Position numbers and translations under genes: made by a program. 64,000 bases of DNA from Solanum dulcamara (taxonomy: Eukaryota > Streptophyta > Magnoliopsida > Solanales > Solanaceae). The stretch lies in the NCBI RefSeq assembly GCF_947179165.1, contig NC_077245.1, forward strand, positions 43,331,286-43,395,285, written 5' to 3'. The notes below the pieces were generated by a model that did no database searches, was not told where the DNA came from, and saw only the letters and a program-made list of their open reading frames with translations. Shown here piece by piece: positions 34,936-47,719 of the stretch. Position 1 is the stretch's first letter, and each line of letters opens with the position of its first letter.

Positions 34936-35511
34936 ACAAAAGATAACCTATCCCGACACTCAGTCAGAAAGTCATAGGCATTCTCTCCAACTGTACCATC
35001 AAATCTGGTAGGTACCAATCAAACAAACCTCTCAATGCTCTTCTGCTCAGCTACTGACATAGTAGCACTAGTAGAAACTAGCGGAGCTACAAATCTCAGA
35101 GGTACGATGGAAGGCACTGAAGAAGAACCCGATGTCTGGAATCCAACAGTATGCCCTTGTACTAGTGGTGTAGCACCAACTACGATAGGAGAGCCTGAAG
35201 TACTTGAAAGAACACCCGGAGTTACAGCACCATCCAACCTAGTGAAAAGTTTCACCAGTAATTCCTGAAGCATCGGAGTACTATCAGAAATGGCAGGAGG
35301 ATGGGTTGGCCTCTGCTCCTCAGTTTACTACTCATAATCATCCTCGTACTCATACATAGGCTCAGGTGATGGCTCTTTAGCTCGACTACGACTGCTTCCT
35401 TCGCTCGGTCTCATCCCCTGACTTTGTCACGTCCTCTACCTCACTGTGAACTGGGGCTCGGGCAGTAAGTGCAGCATCACCCTCGGTGACTCTGGCTCTA
35501 GTCCTCACCAT
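34936..35511 (-). pseudogene. gag N-terminal pseudogene of a minus-strand chromovirus
   Basis: Starts at ATG 35511 (MVRTRARVTEGDAALTARAP), a start typical of one group of nightshade gypsy gags. It runs through an acidic stretch with stops near 35390, a Ser/Thr/Pro/Val-rich linker, and MSVAEQKSIERFVRLVPTRF (about 35060-34990), then TECR-type text where the deletion begins. Only the first fifth or so of gag remains. The plus-strand frame at 35035-35268 is its antisense shadow. Confidence 0.8.
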
Positions 35512-35703
35512 TTATGCAGAAGGAATAGATTAGAGGTATACAATGCTTGATATGAATAACTCACACGAAAGGAATCAAAAGAAGGAATTTCTCCTAATAA
35601 GTATCTTGTAGACTCTGAAAAATAAGTACAGACGTCTACGTACTGATCTGGAAGACTTTACTAGACACCTTTCTCTTTAACATATGAGACCAATGAACCA
35701 AAT

Positions 35704-35716
35704 GCTCTGATATCAA
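35704..35716 (-). other. primer binding site (tRNA-iMet type)
   Basis: The minus strand reads TTGATATCAGAGC, one change from TTGGTATCAGAGC, just after the LTR end. Confidence 0.8.
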
Positions 35717-35720
35717 TTTT

Positions 35721-37190
35721 TTACGACCCAAAAATTGAGGTCATGATGACACACATCCCAAACTTCATCCTGATGTGTAAGCTAAAAAGTAAAACTATAC
35801 GAGATTCCTAAGGAAAGTCATACCACAAATAAATGAAATAAAAAAGGGAACAAAAAAATTATTCCAAAACCTAGTATCATAAGTGTAAGAGCATCTAATA
35901 CAAGTTTGAGTCTGAATATACAATATAAGTCTCCAAGAAAAATAAAGACTGAAAATGAAAAATGGAACTATCGGTGATCCAGATCTCAAGATCTCACCAC
36001 TAATTCAATGATAGTATATCCACTGGAGAATCAACTACGCGCTGGATACCTTGGCTAGAATTTGCATAAAAAAGGACATAGAAGTAGGGGTGAGTACAAT
36101 CCACATGTACCCAGTAGATTTAATCGATTGAGTATAAGGAATCAATCAAACCTATGAAATAAACTAAGGAACACTTTCACCTGTACATAGAAAAGTCTCA
36201 CTCCGACTACGCTGCCGCCAATTTATATAGAATGACGTAATTAAAGTAAACACATAAGTTCAATTCAGTATCATAGTTAATCACATAGGTCAAGTGTCAC
36301 AAATATCAATACAATGCAATGCAATATGATGATGCAATGATATGATGGTACGGTGGAATCAAGGTTGTCGAACAACCTGTCATATACACCTGCTGAGTTG
36401 TGCTACTAAATAGGATCATGGGGGTCTTGCATACCATATACCTCATCACAATATCAATATATCAACTACCTTACCACCCAACTCGTGGTCAAAGACTCAT
36501 GATACTAACATCTCATCCGCTTGCCACCTAACTCGTGGTCAAGGATATAAATAATTATCATATTATCTTTCTCAAAAAGAATTTTCATAGTTCTCAATTT
36601 CCTAATGATCTATGATATGATAAATGAGAAATAATGCATTCACAACACATAAGACATGGAGGCAGTATTCAACTCAACATGTAATACAAGGTTCAAAGTT
36701 TTCAAAACTTAACCCAAATATGGTATTCACCCTCAAAAGTCAGTAATGGAAAGGAAATACCTCAAATTAAGTGTTCACCCTTTTTCAAAAATATTTCGGT
36801 ACTCAAGTATGCTCAAAACCCCCAATTCAACCCCTCAGGTGGGCATTACGAGTCAATAGTCTCCTCACGTCTCTCTCACAGGAGAATCAGGAATCACTTA
36901 TTCTCAAAGCATATAAGATTGCAAATAAAGCCCCTATATAGGCTACACAACCTAATTAAGCCCCCACAGGGGCATCGAAATATAAATAAGCCCTCACACG
37001 GGCATCTCAAAGAAAATTAACAGTCCCAAATGCCATTGCAAACCCATCACAAAGCATGGAACATAAATTTGACTAATTATACCATCACATCCCCAAAAAA
37101 GATAGCCAAACCTACCACAATTATCAAAACTGCACTCGAACACTTCTACCAGATGAATGACTCTTGAATTTAATGCCCGAAATGAAAACC
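35721..37190 (-). repeat. 5' LTR of the minus-strand chromovirus (outer end approximate)
   Basis: The inner end (GGGTCGTAA on the minus strand, about 35721) is set by the primer site. The first ~700 bases from that end align with the LTR at 47013-47719. It contains CAACTCGTGGTCAAGGA-type direct repeats (36480 and 36530) and repeated AGCCCC-(T/C)A-GGGC-type text (36930-37000). The outer end is not fixed: sequence passes into another LTR of opposite strand somewhere near 37190-37260 and no target duplication was found. Confidence 0.6.
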
Positions 37191-37239
37191 CACTATCAAG
37201 AATATAATGACCTCCAAGTTCATTTTCGTACTTTTATAA

Positions 37240-40140
37240 GTTTTTATTATTTTACCCCTTCCAATAGCTTTTTATAACTCTTATATGATGTTGGGATGAC
37301 TGACACACTACCCAAGGTGTTTGGCTGAGTTTTGAGGTAGTTTGGCCATTTATGAGGCTTAAGGCTTGCAATAGTTGACATTAGTCAACATTCATAGATC
37401 CAGGTATCGTATGAGAATTTTGACGATTTCATCAGCTCTCAAAGGTCTATTTTGGTCTAAAAGGAAGGTTGGTTCAGGTTTTGGAGTCTTCTTTTTAAGT
37501 TTGTGCGATTTGTTATTTTAACTTTGAAGTTTTGGCCAAGTTCGACTTCGGTCAACATTTTGAGTAAATGTGCTCGGAAGAAAATTCCATCAGTTTGGTT
37601 AGCTCCAAAATGTCAATTTTGTTCTAAAATGACCTTTGGTTCGATCCCCAAGGTGATTAGAATGAGATTTTGGCCATTTATGCATTTTAAGTGTTTTCTT
37701 TGAAATTCTTTGACTTTGGTCAACATTTTATTGAAACGACCTCCGTCGGGAAATCCATCTATTCCATTGAGTTCAAAATTCCATTTCCAGTTGGGTAGCA
37801 TAGTTCGTTTGTGTCAATGGGATTCTGAACGAGTTTCGATCCCCCATTGGGGGACTTATTTCCCTTATTGAAATGCACCAGCACAGCTGTTGGTGCACCT
37901 GAAATTTTCTCTCTGCATTGGTGGTCCTAGGCTGCATTCGCATAGGTATAGATTTTTTTCTCTACATTCGCGGGCCTCAGGCCACGTTCACAGAGGTTTA
38001 AGTGTTTGTTTTTTGTGTTTGCGGACAAGTATCTACTTCACGGAAGGTTAGCTAACTGACCTCCGCATTCGCGGAGCTTATCTCCGCATTTGCGAAGGCT
38101 AAATGAGGCCTGGCAGTGAGGTCTTTTAAGACCCATTGCCAGCCCCTTTCCTCTCATTTTCCACATATCAGACACAAATTTTAGGAGCAAATCTTGATCA
38201 TTTTAGATCATTCTCGTTCCGATGCATTGGAGATTCTTGTGGGAACATTTTGGGACCCTTTCTCGCCCTACAAACATCGTAAGTTTCGAATAAATTCATT
38301 ATTTATTGCACTTTTGAACTATTCTAGGGCTTGAATTTGGTGGAGTTGTTTGAGATCTTTCGGTGCTCGGAATATGCTCTATTTTGGAGTACAAATTCCT
38401 TGAGCTATTTGGGACTTTGTGACAGAGTTGGTTTTTCAATTTTGTGCATGGGTCCTAATGTCAAATTTTGACCCGACTTTAGTTCTATTTTCAATTATAG
38501 CAATATGGGTATTGTTGGCCTTATTTTGATTGTTCTTCAATAATTTGATAAAGTGGCATCGTTTGGAGGCAGCTCTCAAAGGAAAGGCTCAAGTGTAGTT
38601 GTTTGGGTGCAGTTCCAGGTTGAGGTAGGTTATGGTTTGCTCTTGTTAGACTTGGCTTGGTTAGAATTGGTATATTTTGATTAGTAACGTGTGATTAGGT
38701 ACTATTGATATCTATTTAGCATTTTGGAGTTGATGATCATTGATAGTGGCTTGTTTGAGTTTTTGGAGCCTTAGTCTAGGTGATATCTTGACTTATTTGC
38801 ATCACTTAGAATCCTTAGAACTTGCTTCTTGGTGGTTTGAACTTGAGATGCCGTGGATTGACTTATTTGATTTTGGTTCCCATTTGTTGTAAATTTTGGC
38901 TCATGCTTGAGTCTTGTTTGCCCTTGATATTGAACTGTTGGGCCCGAGGCCGTGCTTTCGGTACACTAGAGTCTCACTTTAGTGATTTGGTGCCTTTTAC
39001 GAGATTTTTACTCGATTTTAGTGATATATGATTTTTGACATACTACTTGCCTTGATTTATCCCGCCGGTGTCCTAAACTCTTTTTAAAGAATTAATAAAA
39101 GTAGAGATTTAGACTTTTGACTGCTGAATAAGTATAAGATATTTTAAGAAAATGCGGTGGTATCTTATTTATGGCATTTCATTATTGATGAGATTGAGGT
39201 ATGATTTCGGGTGGCCTTTTTTATTGATTTTGGGCTACACTTTATTTCATTTGATAAGCTTGAGGTGTGAATTCCAGGTGGCCTGTTGATACATATTCTG
39301 AGTTATTGTCTCGATGTTGATAAGATCAAAGTATGGTTCTGGGTGACCCCTTTTATTAATGAACTCGAGGGTAATTCCGAGCGTATCATGATACCTTTGG
39401 AGGATGTTGAGTCATAGCTACGAGTTTATATTGTGCATTCTTCTGGTATTTTACAAGTTAAGATTATTGATGTGACTACAAGACTTATTGGATTTACTTC
39501 ATTATTGGATGATCTTCCCATACCCCTTCTCCCGAGATTGTAGTTTATGCTTCTTTCCTGTTATTATTAGTATCATTATGCTGCTTATTATATATTTATT
39601 CTTTTTGATCTTGGTCGACCTATGATGTTTATTGAGTATCCTATGTTTTGGTACTCATACTACACTTCTGCATCTTTTTGATATTTTTCCCAGTTTGAGC
39701 CACCCCAAGAGCATGCTTGATCATCCGTAGTGGTGCCAAATCTGGATTTTAGTGAGATCCTAACGTTCAAAGACTTGCTACATTCCCTCTTTTGCTCCGA
39801 CTTGTATTTTATATTTTGGACAGTCAGTTCTGTGTTGTATATTTATATATATTGTCAACTTTTGTAATTAGTAGCTCTTATGTAGGTAATACTAGGTCCG
39901 GTGTTTGGTCTAGTGTCTGTTCTTCATTTTTTGTCATTTTTGAGCCTTTTATATATTTTGTATCGTATTTACATATCTATACCTTGGCCCAATTTCTTTT
40001 GTTATATTCGTCTTGCTTTCGCCTTTTTATGTTATTGTTATTTATTTAAATTAAGGTTTGACTTCCACGTAAGTTGGGTTTGGCTTGTATACTCAAGGGT
40101 TATAGTAGGCGCCATCATGGTTCAGATTCGAGATGTGACA
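37240..40140 (+). repeat. 5' LTR of a plus-strand chromovirus (start approximate, about 2.9 kb)
   Basis: The end is clear: ATTCGAGATGTGACA at 40140, followed by the primer site. It includes LTR text such as TTTGGTCAACATTTT (37710), a block of repeated GCATTCGCGGA motifs (37910-38100), donor-like ATCGTAAGTTT (38276), and TGATTATTTTTG-rich U5. The start is placed where similarity to the opposite-strand LTR fades; it could be up to ~100 bases off or truncated. Confidence 0.6.
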
Positions 40141-40143
40141 AAG

Positions 40144-40155
40144 TGGTGTTAGAGC
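40144..40155 (+). other. primer binding site (tRNA-iMet type), degenerate
   Basis: TGGTGTTAGAGC, two changes from TGGTATCAGAGC, three bases after the LTR end. Confidence 0.8.
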
Positions 40156-40349
40156 TTAGGTTCACTAGTTTCACCATTACAGGAGCAAGTGTCTAGTAGA
40201 GTCCCGTGGATTGATATGATGACGTCCGTATTCAATCTTCGGGAGGCTATAGGACATTGTTAGGAATTAAGTCACTATGCTTATTTCTGATCATGCGCTA
40301 ATAATGATGAACACCTCTAAATCCTATTTGTTTTACTCTTTCTTAAATA

Positions 40350-41700
40350 GCGAGGGCGAGATCTACCCGGGGTAGATGAGAGCCCCCTACGTTTACAGAT
40401 AGAGCCCCAACTTAGTGTAGGGATCGAGGTCGACATAAAGGCTGGAACAGAGCTTAGGCTGCAACACTAGTGCTAGAGAAGGATATAGAGGTTGAGCATT
40501 TCGAGCCTCAGCCGGTAGAGGAGTATCTAGGACGCAAGTAATACAGAATATTGTAGCCTAGATCTTCAACTTCATGGAGGGTATGTCCTGAGCAGGGAGA
40601 CTACCTAGCACTTTAGCCGGACCCTAGGTCTGAGAGGAGGCTCAGACTTCAGGGTAGGCAGGGGAACAGTATGATCCGACCCAGTTCTATAGCCTACTAC
40701 TACTACAGCTCCTCATCCAGCGATTCCACCTATTTCCACAATTGTTCAGCACATGGCAGCTAGACCGATTATGACTGTGGAGGAGCAGATGATGTTAGGA
40801 AAGTTTATCAAATTGGTCCCTCCCAGGTTCTTGGGTGCCACGGGCGAGAATGTCTATGAGTTTTTGGTTAGTTGCCAGAAGAGGTTACATAATCTCAGAT
40901 TGGTGGACTCCTATAGGGTTGATTACACTATTTTTCAACTGGATGCACCAGCGAAAAAGTTGTGGAGATCCTATATTAACTTCAGACTCGTGGGATCACC
41001 GCCGATGACGTCGACCCAGTTCTCCGAGGCCTTTTTAGAGAAGTATGTACCCCACAACTTGAAAGAGAGGCTGAGGGATGAGTTCATAGAATTGGTACAT
41101 AGATCGATGATGGTCAAAGAGTATGAGTCTCGATTCCATGACTCTCGAGAAATGCTACCATAATTATGCCAACAGAGGAGGAGCGGATACACTAGTTTGC
41201 CAGAGGGTTATCTATTCTTTTGAGGTTGTCTACTGAGCATATGGTCGCATCGGGTTGTTCATTTTTTAGATAGTAGATCATACTTGTACTATTGAGGCTA
41301 TACATCATGAGGCCTATGGAGGCAGCAACAAGAGGCCTCGTCGCAAGGGCAGTTTTAGTGGATGCCAATCACATGGTAGGGGTTCTTTTGGCTGAGGCTA
41401 TCCACATAAGTATCCACCTAGTAGACCGATTTAGGCAGCCTTATAACTTACCAAAGGTGGATCAGCAAGTACCGATGGTTAGAGCGGCAGACTTCGGGTC
41501 AGTCTTCTCAAGGTCAGACTTCTAGGTATTCAGGCCATGGTGGCCATTTAGGTTTAGCCGGGACATCAAAAGGAGGTTCATTTAGAGGAACGTACTATAA
41601 GTATGATATGATAGGCCACTTTGCTAGGGAGTGTCCTACTATCAACCATCGCAGATGCCATAGACAACAGGGTCTACAGGGTCATGGGTTTAGGCACCTA
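40350..41700 (+). pseudogene. gag pseudogene of the plus-strand 37-45 kb chromovirus
   Basis: The best block is 40753-41163: MTVEEQMMLGKFIKLVPPRF, GATGENVYEFLVSCQKRL, the hydrophobic LDAPAKKLWRSYINFR, then TQFSEAFLEKYVPHNL and VKEYESRFHD, a Retrotrans_gag domain. A stop at 41161 and frameshifts follow, then a basic region and a damaged zinc knuckle near 41596-41640 (YYKYDMIGHFAREC, where the first two Cys are Tyr). The N-terminal part (40350-40750) is in pieces. Confidence 0.85.
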
Positions 41701-44700
41701 GGGCCCCAGTCCAGCTGCTTAGAGAGAGTGTGCAGGGTGGCAGAGGTGATTCTCAGGGTACTAGGGTTGGTCTCCAGGAAGGCTGGATAGGTGGTAGAGG
41801 TGGATGCATTCACATGTATACCTTTAGGGTAGGCAGAGGTGGAGATGTCGAATGTATTTATCAAAGTATGATCTCTGTCTCTCATCAGTCTGCCTATGTT
41901 TTATTTGATTCGGGGTCCACTTACTCATATGTACCTGCTAGTTATGCTACTCGATGGGATATTTTATGTGAGCCATTTCTTGTGCCTATGTGTATAGTTA
42001 CCCCTGTAGGTGATTCTTTAGTAATGGATGGAGTATATCGATCCTGTGTGGTGACTATCTTGGGGTATAATACTAGAGCAGACGATTGTGCTAGATATGG
42101 TAGACTTTGACTTGATTCTAGGGAAGGACTGGTTACCTACATCATGTGATTTTGGATTGCTTCTCAAAGATCATTATCTTGTGGATTCCTGGTATTCCTC
42201 CGATCATGTGGGAAGGTTCAGCTAGTCATGTACCATGTAGTGTGATATCCTTCCTCAGGGCTCAGTTGTTAGTAGGAAAGGGGTGTCTAGTCTATCTCGC
42301 TTATGTCCGTGACACTAGTGCCGACACTCTTTCTATTAATTCTATTCCAATGCTCTAAGAGTTCCCTAATGTATTTCTCACTGTTCTACTTGGCCTTCCC
42401 TCTGAGCGTCATTGATTTCGACAATGATATTGACCTAGGTACATAATGAGTCTCTATTCCACTGTATATGATGGCTCCAGTTGAGTTGAGGGAGCTTAAG
42501 GTACAGCTCTAAGACCTCTTGAGTAAGGGATTTATTAGGCCCAGTGTGTCTCCCTGGGGTGCTCATGTTCTGTTTGTAAAAAAGAAGAATGGTACCTTAT
42601 GTATGTATATTGATTACAGGCAGCTGAATAAGGTGACCATCAAGAATAGGTACCCGATGCCACAGATTGATGATTTATTTAACCATCTCCAAGGTGCAAT
42701 GGTTTTATTTAAGTTAGACTTAAGGTCAGGGTATCACCAGTTGAGGATTAGGGAGTAAGATATCCCTAAGTCTGCCTTTAGGACTTGATACAAGCACTAT
42801 GAGTTCTTAGTCATGTCTTTTGGGTTGAATAATGCCCCCACAACATTCATGGACTTGATGAACCATGTGTTCTGGCCCTATTTGGACTTCTTTGTTATTG
42901 TATTCATTGATGACATTCTAGTCTACTCCGGGAGCAGAGATCAGCATGAGCAGCACCTGAGGATAGTACTTCAGACCTTGCGGGATCAACAGTTGTATGC
43001 AAAATTCACTAAGTGTGAATTTTGGCTTGAGTTTGTGGCATTCCTAGGGCATGCGGTGTCCAAGAATAGGATTATGGTAGATCCGACAAAGATAAAAGTC
43101 GTTCGTGATAGGGCTTGGCCCACTTCTCCCACCGACGTTCATAGTTTCATTGGATTAGTTGGGTATTATAGACGGTTTGTGGAGGGGTTCTCTTCTATTG
43201 TAGTGCCTTTGACCAGATTGACTCAAAAGAATGTTCCCTTCTAGTGGTCTGATAAGTGTGAGGCAAGCTTCTTCACGCCAAGGACTTATTGACTTCAGCT
43301 TCGATTCTTATTCTTCCTGTAGAGGACTAAGGTTTTACAGTGTATTTTGATGCATTAGGTGTTGGGTTAGGTTGCATTCTAATGCTGCAGGGTATAGTTA
43401 TTACATATGCTTCTAGGAAGCTGAAGGTGCATGAGCAAAATTACTCCACACATGATTTAGAGTTGGCGGCGGTAGTCTTAGCATTGAAGATTTGGAGGCA
43501 TTACTTTTATGGAGCTCATTGTGAGATCTACACTGAACACCATAGTTTTTAGTACATATTCAGTCGAAAAACCTTAATTTGAGACAGCGCAGGTGGTTAG
43601 AGTTGCTGAAGGACTATGACGACACTATTCTCTATCACCCGGGCAAGGAAAATATAGTAGTAGATGCTTTGAGTCATAAGGCGGTGAGTATGGGGAGTTT
43701 GGTATTCTTATCATTTGAGGAGCGGCCTTTAGCTTTGGACATTTAGTCCTTAACTAACCAGATAGTTCGTCTTGATATCTCTAAGCTTGGTAGGGTACTT
43801 GCTTGTGTAGAGGCTAGGTCTTCCTTAATGGAGAAGATTTGGGCACAACAGTTTGAGGACCCACAACTGAGGGTGATTCGGTATAAGGTACTCAATGGAG
43901 AGGCTACGAAGGAGACCTTAGATCCAGAGGGCATTTTAAGGATTGAGGGTCGTATCTGGGTTCCTAGAGTCGGAGATTTAGTCGGGCTCATCCTTGAGGA
44001 GGCCCATTGTTCCAAATATTCCATTCATCCTAGTGCGGCGAAGATGTATCACGACCTACAACAACATTATTAGTGGCGTGTGATGAAGAGGGACATTGCA
44101 ACTTTTGTGGCTAGGTTCTTGAACTGCGAGTAGGTTAAGTTCGAGAATTAGAGGCCAGGTGGTTTGACCCAGCGACTACCCATTACAGAGTGGAAGTGGA
44201 AACGGATAGCTATGGACTTTGTAATGGGTTTACCATGTACCTTCTGAGGTTTTGATTCTATTTGGGTCATCATAGATCGTTTGACTAAGTCTGCTCACTT
44301 CCTACTGGTCCAGACTACCTATACTTCATAGAGGTTGGATCAGATTTACAACCGAGAGGTAGTCCAATTGAATGGGGTGCCAGTATCTATCATTTCAGAT
44401 CATGGTATCAGTTCACTTTGCATTTTCAGGGGTCTATTCAGAGAGAGTTGGGTACCCGAGTCGAGCTTAGCATACCTTCTACCACTAGACAGATGATCAG
44501 TTGGAGAGGACTATTTAGGTCTTGGAGGAAATGCTACGGGCCTGTGTTATTGATTTTGGGGGTCAGTGGGATCAGTCCTTAGCTGTGACAGAGTTTGCAT
44601 ATAATAATACCTACCGTTCAAGCATCGAGGTGGCACCTTTTAAGGAATTCTATGGTAGGAGATGTCGTTCCCCAGTGGGATGGTTTGATGCCTTTGAGGT

Positions 44701-44945
44701 TAGGCCTTGGGGAACTGATTTACTGCGTGATTTGACGGATAGAGTTTGTATGATCCATGAGAAACTCCGTAAGGCCCAGAGTAGGTAGAAAAGTTATGCT
44801 GATAAGAGGGTTCGGCCTTTGGAGTTTATGGTTGGAGACTTAGTATTCCTACGAGTGTCGCCCATGAAGAGAGTGATGAGATTTGGGAGGAGAGCTAAGC
44901 TTAGCCCCAGGTTTATTGGTCCTTTTGAGATCTTGAGATGGGTAG
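41701..44945 (+). pseudogene. protease-RT-RNase H-integrase pseudogene, truncated after integrase
   Basis: Protease keeps its active site (YVLFDSGSTYSYV, Asp at about 41908). Reverse transcriptase is the best part: 42519-42758 ([42 protein letters not shown]) and 42813-43244 with the catalytic FIDDILVY at 42909-42914 and [15 protein letters not shown]. RNase H (43340-43552) has [11 protein letters not shown] in place of FDAS and YTEHHSF in place of YTDHKSL. Integrase has HCSKYSIHPSAAKMYHDL (44008-44060); the Cys pair is damaged (FLNCE), MDFVMGLP is at 44212, and a frameshift falls near the second Asp. RRCRSPVGWFDAFEVRPWG and SPRFIGPFEIL are followed at about 44945 by unrelated sequence, so the chromodomain and 3' LTR are missing. 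Confidence 0.9.
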
Positions 44946-45620
44946 GGGAGGAGAAACACATAGTAAGTCCGTAGGAAACACGTTCATGGACTCTCTCACC
45001 ACTCTCGTGGTCTCTAAAGAAGATCACTCCCTTGTTTGATTACAAACATAATTCAAATAAGATAAACAAACCCTTTTCCAAAATGCAGCGAGCATGAAGA
45101 AAAGATATCACACAATTCGGATACGAACTCAGAGTACCCTTCCACACTAACCAGGGTAAACCTAGATAAGCTAAGGTAACAGTCTTAGCATAACAATTAG
45201 GGAGATAATCAATCCATACCCAATATCACATCAAAGTCTAGAATGTCAAGAACAACCAGGTTGCCCGAGCTTCACTATCTGAAAATGTCACTATACACCC
45301 TATCCACCACTAAGGAATTACCTACCGGGGTAGATACACTAATAGGTACTGCGAGAGACTAACACACAAGATCAATATCCAAGGTAAGATAAGTTGACTC
45401 ATAAGAGTAGGTAGACTCGAAATCAAATAACACTGAAGCGGAGTAGTAGTAAGATGGAACGATACCTATAATCACTGCATTAGAGGTCTCTACCTCATAT
45501 CTACCCGATAGAGAATAACATAGTCTACAGTCACCACTAGCTTGAGAATCACCACGAGCCTTGCCTCAAGCTCTACCTTTAGTACCCCTCGGAGCCACCT
45601 CTTTCACTCTATGAAGCAAG
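44946..45620 (-). pseudogene. protease-region pseudogene of a minus-strand chromovirus (truncated)
   Basis: The minus strand from about 45440 down to 45220 reads protease-like text: LFDFESTYSYES, where DSGST has become DFEST, then VSTPVGNSLVVDRVYSD and [11 protein letters not shown]. Stops interrupt it. Pol beyond protease is absent; the segment runs into the truncated plus-strand element at about 44945. The last ~110 bases (44946-45060) I cannot place. Confidence 0.7.
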
Positions 45621-46860
45621 ATGGAGTAGCATGCACAACCACTCACCCTAACTGAACAACAGAAGAAGCATGCCTAAGACAATCTTTGGCGTTGTGCCCA
45701 AACTCCTCATAAACAAAACAACCTAGAGTACCTGGACTTCCTTGTGAAGCTAGCCTTTATTCTTTTTGAAAGTCATAGAAGATGGACCCGCTTTGAGTTC
45801 GCTTCCTATTTGGCTTGACTTTCCTTCGTACGATGGTTTCTCAACATAACTAGAAGAGTCTATGCATCCTTCCTATCCCGATGACCAAATATGCATACCC
45901 TAACTTGTCTGACTAGGCTTGGATCCACCAACACTATTTGTACCCTGAATCGCAATATGAATTAGTCTACCTTGATAACCCTAGGTGTCGGACCCAAATA
46001 CTTTTTAGCTCTGGAGGAATAACCACTGAACTGACCCTGACAATAGATCCTCTTGGCGCCTCCCTGTCTAGCATGTCTGATACTCTCTATCATCCTGGAT
46101 GGTCAATAATACTCTCAAATGACCATTAGATAACACAATAGAGGTTGTAGCCTCCTGAAGATAATCGACGAACCCTTTCACTAACTTACATATCCACTCA
46201 AACTCGGTAAGATTACTCAATAAAGAAGAATGAGATAATTCATGAAAATGACCCTCACACTCAGAAATAGATAGAGAACCCTTCTCCAATCTACCATACT
46301 CATCCCTACGCTGGTCACAAAGATTATATGGCACAAACCTATCAAGAGACACCTTAGTAAATTGCTCCCAACTCATCATAGGAGAACTGGCAGTCCTACG
46401 AGTAAGTACCAATCTCAACCATTCCTTAGCCACTCTCACAAACTGAAAAGAGATGTAAGACGTTTTATGTGTCTCCAAGATACCCATATTGAAAAACCTA
46501 TCTCGACACTCAGTCAAAAACTCATAATCCTCCTTACTAGTCATATCATCAAACTTGGGAGACAATACTCTTACAAATCTGTCAAAACTCTTCTGCTCCA
46601 AAGAGGACATAGAAACACTATCAAAAATAGGTAGAGCCATTTATCTTAGAGGAATGACAAGTTGGGTTAATTAGATTCGGAAAATTCAGCAACACTCAAA
46701 GTCTAACCAACCATTTTCCCTACTTCTTCAGTCTTCTACTCTACATTGTCATACTCATAATTGGGCTTGGGTGGGGCCTCACTAGATCATCCTCAAGCAA
46801 AATCTGCCCTCTCTAACCCGACAATTACCTCGAATGCAAAATAATAGATTAGAGGTTTAC
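45621..46860 (-). pseudogene. gag pseudogene of the minus-strand chromovirus
   Basis: The open block 46640-46068 reads SLEQKSFDRFVRVLSPKFD, YEFLTECRDRFFNMGI, YISFQFVRVAKEWLRL, WEQFTKVSLDRFVPYNL and then SISECEGHFHELS, a Retrotrans_gag domain. It is related to but distinct from the plus-strand gag at 40753. A zinc-knuckle remnant (CFVYEEFGHNAKDC, about 45726-45680) follows downstream on the minus strand, with the second Cys replaced by Glu. Upstream of 46640 the N-terminus is degraded. Confidence 0.85.
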
Positions 46861-46997
46861 AACATTTGATATGAATGGAAGGAATTTCTCCTATTAAGTG
46901 TCTTGTATCCTCTTGAAGATAAGTACGGACATTTACGTACCTATCCACAAGACTCCACTAGAATCCCTGCTCTTTAACTTATGAGACTGATGAACTT

Positions 46998-47009
46998 GCT
47001 CTGATACCA
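46998..47009 (-). other. primer binding site (initiator tRNA-Met)
   Basis: The minus strand reads TGGTATCAGAGC exactly, between the LTR end at 47013 and gag. Confidence 0.92.
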
Positions 47010-47012
47010 ATT

Positions 47013-47719
47013 TGTCACGACCCAAAAACCTAGGTCATGATTGCACACATCTCAAAATCTAACTTGATGTGTAAGCCAAACAATAAATCACATACGAGAC
47101 TTCCAAAGAGGAAGTTAGACCACAAATGAAAAGAAAAGAAGTATAACAAATAATTTCCTAAAATCTAGTGTCATAAGTATAAAGAGAATCTAATATAATA
47201 TTTGAGTATAAAATACATAACAAGTCTCCGAATAGAAGTAAAGACTGAAATACTAGATGGAACAGATGGTGATTCAGAACGAATTATCTCACCACCACTT
47301 CAAATGTGAATCATGAAAGCTAGATATGATCAACCATCGTGAGCATACCTTGACTAGAATCTACATAAAAAATGACATAAAAGTAGGGGTGAATACAATC
47401 CACATTACTAAGTATGTTTGACTAACTAGGTTGAAGGAATTAATCAAACTTATGAAATAAATTAAGGAATGCTTCCACCTTCATATAAAAAAGTCTCACT
47501 CCAGCATAGGCATCGACAACTTATAAAGAACGGTACGAGTAAAGTTAACTCATAAGATCAAAACAATATCATGTATCATCAGACAAGTCAAATAACTCAA
47601 AGATTAATATAATGCAAGGATGAGGTGGTACGGTGAAATCAAGGCTTTTACACAACCTTTCGAGTTAAGGCTTCCAGACAAGGACCCATAGGGGACTCAC
47701 AATCCATATACCAATCACA
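47013..47719 (-). repeat. 5' LTR of the minus-strand chromovirus, interrupted at 47720
   Basis: On the minus strand the LTR ends GGTTTTTGGGTCGTGACA at 47013. It aligns with the LTR end at 35721-36420 (shared blocks CATCACATCAA, AGTCTCCGA and CAATCCACAT). Only ~707 bases are present, because the next element begins with TGTAAC at 47720. The remainder should lie right of the window, beyond that element. Confidence 0.85.

Noticed and set aside
35035..35268. Plus-strand 77-residue frame
   Set aside because: It is antisense to the minus-strand gag linker at 35019-35273, which has the family-like text and the right neighbours.
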